Source: Nanobdellota archaeon (lineage in GTDB: Archaea > Nanobdellota > Nanobdellia > Woesearchaeales > GCA-2686295). Taken from it: a stretch of 50,278 bases of DNA. The notes beneath the pieces were generated by a model. The model saw only the letters and a list, made by a program, of their open reading frames with translations, had not been told where the DNA came from and ran no database searches. The stretch spans positions 1-50,278 of the forward strand of contig JAHIUF010000041.1 of the NCBI GenBank assembly GCA_018817005.1. The letters run 5' to 3'. The translations under genes were made by a program, and so were the position numbers. Positions 1 to 6,386 of the stretch are shown here, piece by piece. Position 1 is the first letter of the stretch. Every line of letters begins with the position of its first letter.

Positions 1-114
1 AACAAAAAACAAACTACTAATGAAAAGAAGACCACTATGCCAATTAAACCAAGTAACAGCAAGAATAATACTACACAACAGAAGACGAACTTCATACTTC
101 TCCAAGCTGGCTAA
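1..114 (+). CDS. Possible 3' end of a gene entering from the left edge
   Basis: The first frame is open from the window edge to a TAA at 112-114 and would encode 37 residues rich in Asn, Thr, Lys and Gln, ending in a short hydrophobic stretch. Such a tail could be the low-complexity end of a surface or linker protein. No domain can be recognised. The segment around 100-150 is more GC-rich than its surroundings, so an alternative is the end of a structured RNA. This is a weak call based only on an open frame at the edge. Confidence 0.3.
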   Translation, partial: NKKQTTNEKKTTMPIKPSNSKNNTTQQKTNFILLQAG

Positions 115-122
115 CGCCAGCT
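105..122. other. Perfect hairpin (7-bp stem, TAAC loop)
   Basis: AGCTGGC (105-111) and GCCAGCT (116-122) are perfectly complementary around the four-base loop TAAC, and the loop contains the TAA that closes the edge frame. It is one of the few GC-rich palindromes in an AT-rich region. It is not followed by a T-run, so it does not look like a simple terminator. It could stabilise a 3' end or belong to a structured RNA. Confidence 0.45.
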
Positions 123-211
123 AGTTTCCACGCAACGCCCATAAAAGTAAAGATATTTAAATAAATCTAACTAATTTCTCTAATTTGTTACTAATAAATG
201 ATAAAAAAACG

Positions 212-232
212 AAAGGTTTAAAAATAACCTTT
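212..232 (+). promoter_or_regulatory. TATA box inside a perfect inverted repeat, likely TrmB operator
   Basis: AAAGGTT (212-218) and AACCTTT (226-232) form a perfect 7-bp inverted repeat with a 7-nt spacer, TAAAAAT, that is the best TATA-like element upstream of the TrmB gene. A start site about 26 nt downstream would give a leader of roughly 30 nt carrying the G-rich Shine-Dalgarno at 263-267. A dyad over the TATA box is the usual layout for autoregulation by a dimeric archaeal repressor. That TrmB binds it is inference. Confidence 0.55.
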
Positions 233-276
233 ACTTTCCTAATGTTCCGAAGAAGAAATTTCGGGGGAAAAATAAA

Positions 277-1086
277 ATGATTGTACAAAAAGAATTTTTG
301 AAAAAAGTAAAAGAATTTGGTTTAAATACCTACGAAGCAAAGATATGGACAGCACTTCTTTCAAGAGGAGTAAGTACTGCTGGAGAACTTAGCGATATCG
401 CAAATGTCCCAAGAAGCAGAAGTTATGATGTCTTAGAAAGTTTAGAAAAGAAAGGTTTTATAATAATGAAAATTGGAAAACCAATAAAATACATAGCTGT
501 TCCTCCATCAGAAGTAATGGATAGAGTAAAAAAAAGAATTAAAGAAGATTCTGAAGAACAAATTACAAATCTTGAAAAAATAAAAGATTCTGAAGTTTTA
601 AAAGAATTAAATCTTCTTCACACTCAAGGTGTAGAAATGATTGACCCAACCGATATAACTGCATCCATAAAAGGAAGAGATAACTTATATTCTCATCTTG
701 ATTTAATGATTAAAACAGCAGAAGAAACAATCACGATTGTTACAACTGAAAATGGTTTAATAAGAAAAGCAGATGTGTTCAAAAGATCTTTTAAAAAAGC
801 CAAAGAAAGAGGTGTAACTATAAGAATTGCAGCACCAATAACACAAAATACAAAAGAAATTATGAAAGAATTAAGTGAATTTGCTGAAATTAGAAATACC
901 AAAATGAAAGCAAGATTTGTTGTTGTTGATGGAAAAGAAATAACATTTATGTTACTTAATGATGATGCAGTTCATCCATCATATGATATAGGTGTATGGA
1001 TAAACACACCATTTTTCGCTTCAACAGTAGAAGAATTATTTGAACTTGCTTGGAATGTAATGAAAAAAGCAGAACAATTAATTTAA
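277..1086 (+). CDS. TrmB-family transcriptional regulator (paralogue 1)
   Basis: This 269-aa protein has the TrmB layout: an N-terminal winged helix (about residues 10-75, with a recognition region reading NVPRSRSYDVLESLEKKGF) and a C-terminal effector-binding domain (about 110-265). TrmB proteins are archaeal dimeric regulators that often sense sugars or act globally. The start is supported by a G-rich Shine-Dalgarno (GGGGG, 263-267). The gene stands alone between a possible edge gene and a TraB-family gene, and its promoter carries a perfect inverted repeat suggesting self-regulation. A same-length paralogue lies at 27235-28044 with a nearly identical DNA-binding domain but a diverged sensor half. 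The ligand and targets cannot be read from sequence. Confidence 0.88.
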   Translation: MIVQKEFLKKVKEFGLNTYEAKIWTALLSRGVSTAGELSDIANVPRSRSYDVLESLEKKGFIIMKIGKPIKYIAVPPSEVMDRVKKRIKEDSEEQITNLEKIKDSEVLKELNLLHTQGVEMIDPTDITASIKGRDNLYSHLDLMIKTAEETITIVTTENGLIRKADVFKRSFKKAKERGVTIRIAAPITQNTKEIMKELSEFAEIRNTKMKARFVVVDGKEITFMLLNDDAVHPSYDIGVWINTPFFASTVEELFELAWNVMKKAEQLI

Positions 1087-1140
1087 TTTAATTTTAATTT
1101 TTTCCCTTACTTTTCTTTTTTATTATTTATTTTTTCAATT
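1087..1140 (+). terminator. T-rich termination region after trmB
   Basis: The 54 bases after the TrmB stop are extremely T-rich with several runs of four to six T. Archaeal transcription terminates efficiently at such oligo-T tracts without needing a hairpin. The next TATA box (1151-1158) follows directly, so this fits a transcript boundary. Confidence 0.5.
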
Positions 1141-1150
1141 AATACTAATT

Positions 1151-1158
1151 TTTATAAA
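1151..1158 (+). promoter_or_regulatory. TATA box for the TraB-family gene, leaderless
   Basis: TTTATAAA starts 32 nt before the ATG at 1183, the spacing that places transcription start at or next to the start codon. No Shine-Dalgarno is visible, which agrees with a leaderless mRNA. Confidence 0.6.
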
Positions 1159-1182
1159 TAAAACTTATTTCTAATAGTATTA

Positions 1183-1890
1183 ATGATTCATAAAAACATA
1201 ATATTTATTGGAACATCCCACATATCAAAAGAATCAATTTTAGAGATAAAATTAAAAATAAATCAAGAAAAACCAGATATTATAACTGTTGAGCTTGATA
1301 AAAGAAGATATTATGCTTTAAAAAACAATCAACATCAAAAACAAAATTTTAATTTAAAAACAATTTCAAAAATTGGTTTAAAAGGATATCTTTTTTTAAT
1401 AATTGGACAATTTATTCAAAAAAAATTAGGATCTATAGTAAATATAGAGCCTGGTTCTGATATGCTTGAAGCAATAAAATTATGTGAAAAAAACAATATT
1501 CAATTAGAATTAATAGATAGAGATATAGAAAAAACATTAAAAAGATTTTCACAAAAAATTTCTTGGAGAGAAAAAATCACTTTAATATTTGATTTATTTA
1601 AAGGTTTTTTTCTAAAAAATAAAAATCCTAACTTAAATTTTAATTTAGAAAAAGTTCCTAAAAAAGAAATTATAGAAAAACTTTTGATTGAATTAAAAAT
1701 AAGATATCCAAACATTTATGAGGTCTTAATTGAAGAGAGAAATAATTTCATGGCAAAAAAATTATTTAAACTATCAAATGAAAATTCTAAAAAGAAAATT
1801 TTGTGCATTATTGGTGCAGGACATGAAAGTGGAATAATTGATTATTTGATGAAATTTCAACAATCAAACATAACATTTTTACCAGATTAA
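1183..1890 (+). CDS. TraB/PrgY-family protein
   Basis: The 235-aa product carries the hallmark TraB-family blocks: GTSHISKES near residue 10, VELDKRRYYAL near residue 35, and GAGHESGI near residue 212, i.e. the two conserved G-x-x-H motifs and the acidic and arginine positions of the fold. The family is related to the ChaN/Tiki/erythromycin-esterase group of putative metal-dependent hydrolases. Bacterial members degrade or sequester peptide pheromones; the archaeal role is unknown. Many archaeal TraB proteins end in several membrane helices, but this one stops after the globular domain. It has a leaderless-type promoter and is followed 65 nt later by a membrane pseudo-protease, so a joint membrane role is possible but unproven. 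Confidence 0.82.
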   Translation: MIHKNIIFIGTSHISKESILEIKLKINQEKPDIITVELDKRRYYALKNNQHQKQNFNLKTISKIGLKGYLFLIIGQFIQKKLGSIVNIEPGSDMLEAIKLCEKNNIQLELIDRDIEKTLKRFSQKISWREKITLIFDLFKGFFLKNKNPNLNFNLEKVPKKEIIEKLLIELKIRYPNIYEVLIEERNNFMAKKLFKLSNENSKKKILCIIGAGHESGIIDYLMKFQQSNITFLPD

Positions 1891-1955
1891 ATAGATTATT
1901 TAAAATAAAAAAAAAACAAAAACTTATTAAATCAAATAAACTATAAGTATTTTTA

Positions 1956-2729
1956 ATGAGAAATCTTATCCATAATATAAAAATATATTTTTCTTTTTCT
2001 AGAAAAGAACAATTTCAATTATTAATGGCTGCATTTGTTTTCGGTTTCATTTTAACTTTTAGACAATGGGGTGATAAAGAATTTAGTTTTAAGACCGGTT
2101 TTACAAATTTTATCTCTGCAATAATAATTATTTTTATTTCAATGTATTTATATGTTTCAGCTCAAAAATTAACAGCAATATATTTAGGTTACACAGTTAA
2201 ATATGAGGTGTGGATTAACGGGTTATTAATAGGTCTTCTTATAGCTTTTATGTCTTATGGTTGGATACCTGTTCTTTTTACAGGTACTCTTTTATTAATA
2301 CATTCAGAAAGATTAAGACTTGGAAAGCACAGATACGGGTTAAATATCAGAGATCAAGCAGTTGTTTCAATTGCAGGACCTTGTTTAAACTTGTTGATAA
2401 TTTTAATTTTTGTTCCAATATTAATTTCTAATCCTGAGTTAATAATTGTAAAATCTATAATAAAATTTAATTTTATATTCGCTTTTTTCTCACTTTTACC
2501 AATACCGACAATAAAAGGAACAAAACTTGGAAATGGAGGAACACCAGGGTTTAATATATTGTTCTATGCTAAGGGGTTGTTTGTTTTTTCAGTTTTAGTA
2601 TTTATAGTTTATTTTTTATTAATGCAAATAAGTATACAATCAAAATTATTAATTCCGTGGATTTTTGCGTTTATAATTTCAGGACTTTTAACATATGTTT
2701 TCTTTAAAGCACTGAATTTAATAGAATAA
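1956..2729 (+). CDS. Site-2-protease-like (M50) membrane protein, catalytic motif lost
   Basis: This 257-aa protein has about six to seven hydrophobic segments. Its order of landmarks matches site-2 proteases: a helix that would hold HExxH, then GPCLN (141-145), which fits the family's G-P-x-x-N block, then LPIPTIKGTK (181-190), which fits the P-x-P-x-L-D-G segment. The zinc-binding HExxH position reads SAQKLTA (68-74), so both histidines and the glutamate are gone, and the aspartate of the second motif is missing too. It is probably an inactive relative acting as a chaperone or substrate-binding membrane protein. The call rests on motif register, not a search. It follows the TraB-family gene. 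Confidence 0.6.
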   Translation: MRNLIHNIKIYFSFSRKEQFQLLMAAFVFGFILTFRQWGDKEFSFKTGFTNFISAIIIIFISMYLYVSAQKLTAIYLGYTVKYEVWINGLLIGLLIAFMSYGWIPVLFTGTLLLIHSERLRLGKHRYGLNIRDQAVVSIAGPCLNLLIILIFVPILISNPELIIVKSIIKFNFIFAFFSLLPIPTIKGTKLGNGGTPGFNILFYAKGLFVFSVLVFIVYFLLMQISIQSKLLIPWIFAFIISGLLTYVFFKALNLIE

Positions 2730-2755
2730 ATTGTTAAAATAAATCTAAAAAAGTA

Positions 2756-3025
2756 TTACATAAAGCTAAAAAAACCTTTTTGTAAAAGATAAATAACGCT
2801 AATAATTGTTAATAATTTAAAGCTTATAATGGGTAAAATTAAGATATAAATACCTATAAAAATATCAACAAAGCTTGAAAAATCACCTTTAAAAATAAAA
2901 CCCTTTATAATTAAATATAAAGCAAAACTCGCACCTAATCTCCAAGGAATTAACGAAAAATTTAATAAGATGATAATTAAAGAAGATAATAAATCGAAAA
3001 AACCAAGTAATTTAGTAATTATCAT
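2756..3025 (-). CDS. Small membrane protein of unknown function (3 TM)
   Basis: An 89-residue, very hydrophobic product with about three membrane helices and the motifs FFDLLSS near the N-terminus and YLLQKGFFS at the C-terminus. I do not recognise a characterised family; similar small proteins appear to be common in related archaea. It is transcribed divergently from the next gene, and both share an A/T palindromic TATA-like element around 3041-3057. Coding is supported by hydrophobic periodicity, the absence of a competing frame and a plausible leaderless promoter. No function is assigned. Confidence 0.6.
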   Translation of the reverse strand: MIITKLLGFFDLLSSLIIILLNFSLIPWRLGASFALYLIIKGFIFKGDFSSFVDIFIGIYILILPIISFKLLTIISVIYLLQKGFFSFM

Positions 3026-3066
3026 TTTATTAAGAAAATGTTTTTATTATAAAAAAGTATTCAAAA

Positions 3067-3378
3067 ATGGCTTTTGCAGATAATTTTGTTGAATTAATGT
3101 TTCTAATACTGCTAGTTTTAGGCTTATTTACATCGTTGTTAACAAATCTTACTTTTTTTCATTACTTAATTATTTTTTTATTTGGAATAATTGTCATTTC
3201 ATTATCATCTAATGTAAAAAAACCTTCATTTCCTTTTTTTATAATAATAATAGGGTTTGTATTAGGGTTTTTAATTGGCACTGGAAAGAACAGATTTTTA
3301 ATTTTTATAATCTTTATTTTAGGAATAATCACTGGTTTTCTTTTAAAAAATAAAATAAAACCACATTTAAAAAAATAA
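3067..3378 (+). CDS. Small membrane protein of unknown function (about 4 TM)
   Basis: A 103-residue protein composed almost entirely of four hydrophobic helices, with short basic segments (NVKKPS, NKIKPHLKK) that probably face the cytoplasm. I recognise no family or catalytic motif. It is divergent from the preceding small membrane protein across a 41-nt intergenic region. A run of six A and eight T separated by three bases follows the stop and looks like a terminator. Confidence 0.55.
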   Translation: MAFADNFVELMFLILLVLGLFTSLLTNLTFFHYLIIFLFGIIVISLSSNVKKPSFPFFIIIIGFVLGFLIGTGKNRFLIFIIFILGIITGFLLKNKIKPHLKK

Positions 3379-3390
3379 GTTTTTAGACGG

Positions 3391-3407
3391 AAAAAAGCCT
3401 TTTTTTT
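3391..3407 (+). terminator. Oligo-A/oligo-T hairpin-like terminator
   Basis: AAAAAA (3391-3396), GCC, then eight T (3400-3407) follow the membrane protein stop. The T-run fits archaeal termination and sits just before the next TATA box. Confidence 0.5.
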
Positions 3408-3415
3408 ACGAAAAA

Positions 3416-3491
3416 TTTATAAACTATCGTGCTTTTTGTAGACTATAAAAACAATTTAATAAATGAAGAAAGAATTTAAAGTTCTTTTTTC
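3416..3491 (+). promoter_or_regulatory. Promoter and structured leader of the 77-aa repeat protein
   Basis: TTTATAAA at 3416-3423 predicts a start near 3446 and an unusually long leader of about 57 nt. Within it, 3465-3474 can pair with 3482-3491 in a 10-bp stem (one G-U pair, 7-nt loop TTTAAAG). The stem ends directly beside the Shine-Dalgarno sequence GGGGTGA (3492-3498). A stem abutting the ribosome site could control translation, for example with temperature. Regulation is inferred; the complementarity is seen directly. Confidence 0.45.
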
Positions 3492-3502
3492 GGGGTGAAA
3501 AA

Positions 3503-3736
3503 ATGGCTGAAAAAGTAGCAAAAGTTGGTGTTAAAAAAGAAGCTGGATACCTATACTTCGTTGATAAAAACGGAGATGTTTCAAGAGCAGTTATGGCTCG
3601 AGGTGGCGGAAAAAAAGGAAAAGCAAAACCTGAAAAAGTAGCAAAAGCAGGCGTTAGAAAAGAATCCGGATACCTATACTTCGTTGATAAAAACGGAGAT
3701 GTTTCAAGAGCTAAAATGGCTCGAGGAAGGAAATAA
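3503..3736 (+). CDS. Small basic protein of two tandem beta-hairpin repeats, unknown function
   Basis: A 77-aa, lysine-rich protein made of two copies of a unit of about 36 residues with a 41-residue period. Each contains GYLYFVDKNGDVSRA followed by MARG, which looks like a two-strand hairpin with a basic tail. 44 bases are identical between the copies (3545-3588 and 3668-3711), which implies recent duplication or gene conversion. It has its own TATA box, a structured leader and a strong Shine-Dalgarno, suggesting an abundant product. Basic charge and small size hint at nucleic-acid or ribosome binding, but that is a guess; I know no function for this repeat. Confidence 0.75.
   Translation: MAEKVAKVGVKKEAGYLYFVDKNGDVSRAVMARGGGKKGKAKPEKVAKAGVRKESGYLYFVDKNGDVSRAKMARGRK
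3545..3711 (+). repeat. Two 44-bp identical direct repeats (123-bp period)
   Basis: 3545-3588 and 3668-3711 are identical and lie inside the 77-aa gene. They encode the core of the two protein repeats. The flanking parts of the unit differ at several bases. Confidence 0.8.
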
Positions 3737-3812
3737 TTCCTTCTTATTTTTTTATTTTTAATTATTTTAATCTTATAAAACTTTTTAAAGAAGAATCTTA
3801 TTTCTAAAGTTC

Positions 3813-6068
3813 ATGTTAAAAGATTTTAAGGCAAGATTATATCAAGAAACAATTCTTTCGACAGCAGTATCAAATAACACATTAGTTGTTCTTCCGACAG
3901 GCATGGGAAAAACACTTATTGCGACACTTTTAATTGCAAACAGACTAACAAATTATCCTAATTCAAAAGTTTTAATTTTAGCACCAACAAGACCTTTAGC
4001 GGAGCAACACATTCAAACACTAAATAAATACACAACTTTAAACAAAGAACAAATAGTTTTGTTTACGGGTTTTGTAAAGCCAAAAAAAAGAGCCGAATTA
4101 TGGACTTCTGCAAAAATAATAGTAAGTACACCACAAGGTCTTGAAAATGATATTTTAGGAAGAAATATTTTTCTTGAAGATGTAAGTCTTTTAGTTGTAG
4201 ATGAAGCACATAGAGCGGTAAAGGATTATGCTTATGTTTTCGTAGCAAAACAATATTATAAAAAAGCAAAATATCCAAGAATTTTAGGATTAACAGCATC
4301 ACCAGGTTCTAACAAAGAAACAATAGCTGAAGTATGTAAAAATTTGTTTATAGAATCGATAGAAGTAAGAACTGATACTGACCCTGATATGAAACCATAC
4401 ATACAAGAAGTAGATATAACTTGGATTTCAGTGAATTTTCCAGAAAGTTTCAAAGAAATAAAATATTTTTTAGAAACTTGTTTTAAAACAAAACTTTCTG
4501 AAATGAAGAATTTAGGTCATTTAAATGGAAATGTAAATAACTATACAAGGGTTGCATTAATACAACTTCAAAGACAATTACAAGGTTTTATTGCACAAGG
4601 TGAAAAGGATTATAATATTTTAAAATCTATAAGTTTATTGGCAGAAGCAATGAAAGTTCAACATGCACTTGAACTTTTAGAAACACAAGGCCTTAATTCA
4701 CTTCTAAAATATTTTCAAAAATTAAAAGAACAAGCCAAAACTTCAAATGTGAAGGCTGTTAAAAACCTTGTTCAAGATATTAATTTTCGTTCAGCAGAAA
4801 TTAAATTAAACAATTTATTAGATAGAGGGGAAGAACACCCAAAATTATCCACTTTAAAGAATTTAATACAGACAGAAATTCAACGAAATAAAAATCTTAA
4901 AATAATTTTATTTGTGCAATACAGAAACAGTATAATTAAAATAAAAAAAATTCTGGATGAACTTAAAATAAAAAGTAAAATATTTATTGGTCAGGCAAAA
5001 AAAGAAGGATTAGGAATATCTCAAAAAGAACAAAAACAAATTCTTGATGAATTTAAGAATAATGAATTTAATTGTTTAATAAGCACATCTGTGGGTGAGG
5101 AAGGTTTAGATATACCACAAGTCAATCTCGTTGTTTTTTATGAACCAACACCTTCTGCAATAAGACACATACAGAGAAGAGGAAGAACTGGAAGACAAGA
5201 AAAAGGAAGAGTGATTATTTTAGTCACAAAAAACACTAGGGACGAAGGGTATAGGTGGTCTGCACATCATAAAGAAAAAAGAATGTACACAATCTTAAAA
5301 TCTTTAAAAGAGAATTTTTCAACAAACAACTTTGCTCTCGAAATAGAAAATAAATCCAATAAATCTTTAAATGATTTTGAGGATAAAGAGCGACTTAATC
5401 AAAAAAACGAAGAAAATGAAGAAACAACTTTTTTTGTAGACCATAGAGAGAAAGGATCTAAAGTTATAAAAGAATTAAATGAGTTTGGATGCATAATAAA
5501 ATTTACAACTTTAGATATAGGTGATTACTTACTATCAGAAGACATAGTTATTGAATATAAAACAAAAAAAGATTTTGTAGATTCAATAATAGACGGGCGG
5601 CTTCTTTCTCAGTTAAAAGAACTTATTAAATATAAAAAACCATTATTAATAATTGAAGGGGAGAGTGATATTTATTCTCAAAGAAACATACACCCAAATG
5701 CAATTAGAGGAATGCTTTCAACTATAGCTATAAGTTATAGAATTCCAATTATTCAAACAAATAACTATAAAGAATCAGCCGCTCTAATGTATATTATTGC
5801 CAAAAGGGAACAAGATCAAAATAAGAAAGAATTTCAAACACACACATCAAAACCTTTATCTTTAAAAGAACAACAAGAGTATATAATAAGTGCAATTCCA
5901 GGAGTTGGTTCTGTTCTTGCAAAACCACTTCTGCAAAAATTTAAATCTGTAAAAAAAGTGATAAATGCTTCTGAAGAACAATTAAAAAAAATAGCATTTA
6001 TAGGAAATAAGAAAGCATCAAAAATAAAAGAAGTTGTTGAATCTGAATATCAAGATAAATTATCATAA
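3813..6068 (+). CDS. hef: Hef-type helicase/nuclease for replication-fork repair
   Basis: The 751-aa protein has the complete Hef architecture: an SF2 helicase (Walker A LPTGMGKT at 27-34, DEAH near 130, TASPGS motif III, RHIQRRGRTGR motif VI near 451-461), an XPF/ERCC4 nuclease domain beginning at VDHREKG near 543, and a C-terminal helix-hairpin-helix pair (about 688-745, IPGVGSV). Hef processes stalled forks and branched DNA in archaea and is related to FANCM and XPF. The nuclease signature reads GDYLLSEDIVIEYKTKKDF, where ERK is usual; the arginine is a tyrosine, but the glutamate, lysine and downstream aspartate remain. It overlaps the convergent AsnC-type gene by 19 bases. Confidence 0.95.
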   Translation: MLKDFKARLYQETILSTAVSNNTLVVLPTGMGKTLIATLLIANRLTNYPNSKVLILAPTRPLAEQHIQTLNKYTTLNKEQIVLFTGFVKPKKRAELWTSAKIIVSTPQGLENDILGRNIFLEDVSLLVVDEAHRAVKDYAYVFVAKQYYKKAKYPRILGLTASPGSNKETIAEVCKNLFIESIEVRTDTDPDMKPYIQEVDITWISVNFPESFKEIKYFLETCFKTKLSEMKNLGHLNGNVNNYTRVALIQLQRQLQGFIAQGEKDYNILKSISLLAEAMKVQHALELLETQGLNSLLKYFQKLKEQAKTSNVKAVKNLVQDINFRSAEIKLNNLLDRGEEHPKLSTLKNLIQTEIQRNKNLKIILFVQYRNSIIKIKKILDELKIKSKIFIGQAKKEGLGISQKEQKQILDEFKNNEFNCLISTSVGEEGLDIPQVNLVVFYEPTPSAIRHIQRRGRTGRQEKGRVIILVTKNTRDEGYRWSAHHKEKRMYTILKSLKENFSTNNFALEIENKSNKSLNDFEDKERLNQKNEENEETTFFVDHREKGSKVIKELNEFGCIIKFTTLDIGDYLLSEDIVIEYKTKKDFVDSIIDGRLLSQLKELIKYKKPLLIIEGESDIYSQRNIHPNAIRGMLSTIAISYRIPIIQTNNYKESAALMYIIAKREQDQNKKEFQTHTSKPLSLKEQQEYIISAIPGVGSVLAKPLLQKFKSVKKVINASEEQLKKIAFIGNKKASKIKEVVESEYQDKLS

Positions 6069-6289
6069 ACAAGCAAGGTTTCTGTGTCATGTATTCCTTC
6101 GACAATAAAAATTTTGTTTTGGATAAACTGCTTTAAAGAAATTTCATCTTCAACAAAAATCTTAGCAATTATATCAAATCGACCATAAACTTCATGAATT
6201 TCTTCAATTTCAGGATATTCTTTAAGTTTAGAACTAACAATCTTTAATTTACCATGTTTTGCTCTAATAAGCATATAAGCAACAATCAT
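6050..6289 (-). CDS. Stand-alone Lrp/AsnC ligand-binding (RAM) domain protein
   Basis: This 79-aa product is a single RAM (AsnC_trans_reg-type) beta-alpha-beta-beta-alpha-beta domain: MIVAYMLIRAK, then EIEEIHEVYGRFDIIAKI, then a final strand TLLVYD. It has no helix-turn-helix, so it probably binds amino acids or other small molecules as an oligomer, or partners with full-length Lrp proteins. It is convergent with hef and the two stop regions overlap by 19 bases, so antisense pairing of the transcript ends is possible. The family assignment is firm at the fold level; the ligand is unknown. Confidence 0.8.
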   Translation of the reverse strand: MIVAYMLIRAKHGKLKIVSSKLKEYPEIEEIHEVYGRFDIIAKIFVEDEISLKQFIQNKIFIVEGIHDTETLLVYDNLS

Positions 6290-6356
6290 TTCACCTTTTA
6301 AACAGTTTTCAAATTTAAATGTTTTGGTTAATTAGCTTAAATTTTCTTTGCAAAAA

Positions 6357-6364
6357 AATATAAA
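6357..6364 (+). promoter_or_regulatory. TATA box that fixes the primase start
   Basis: AATATAAA starts 30 nt before the ATG at 6387, matching the leaderless spacing seen elsewhere in the window. It lies inside the longer frame that would begin at TTG 6348, so that TTG would be upstream of transcription start. Confidence 0.5.
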
Positions 6365-6386
6365 CAAGAAAGATTTAACAAAACAT

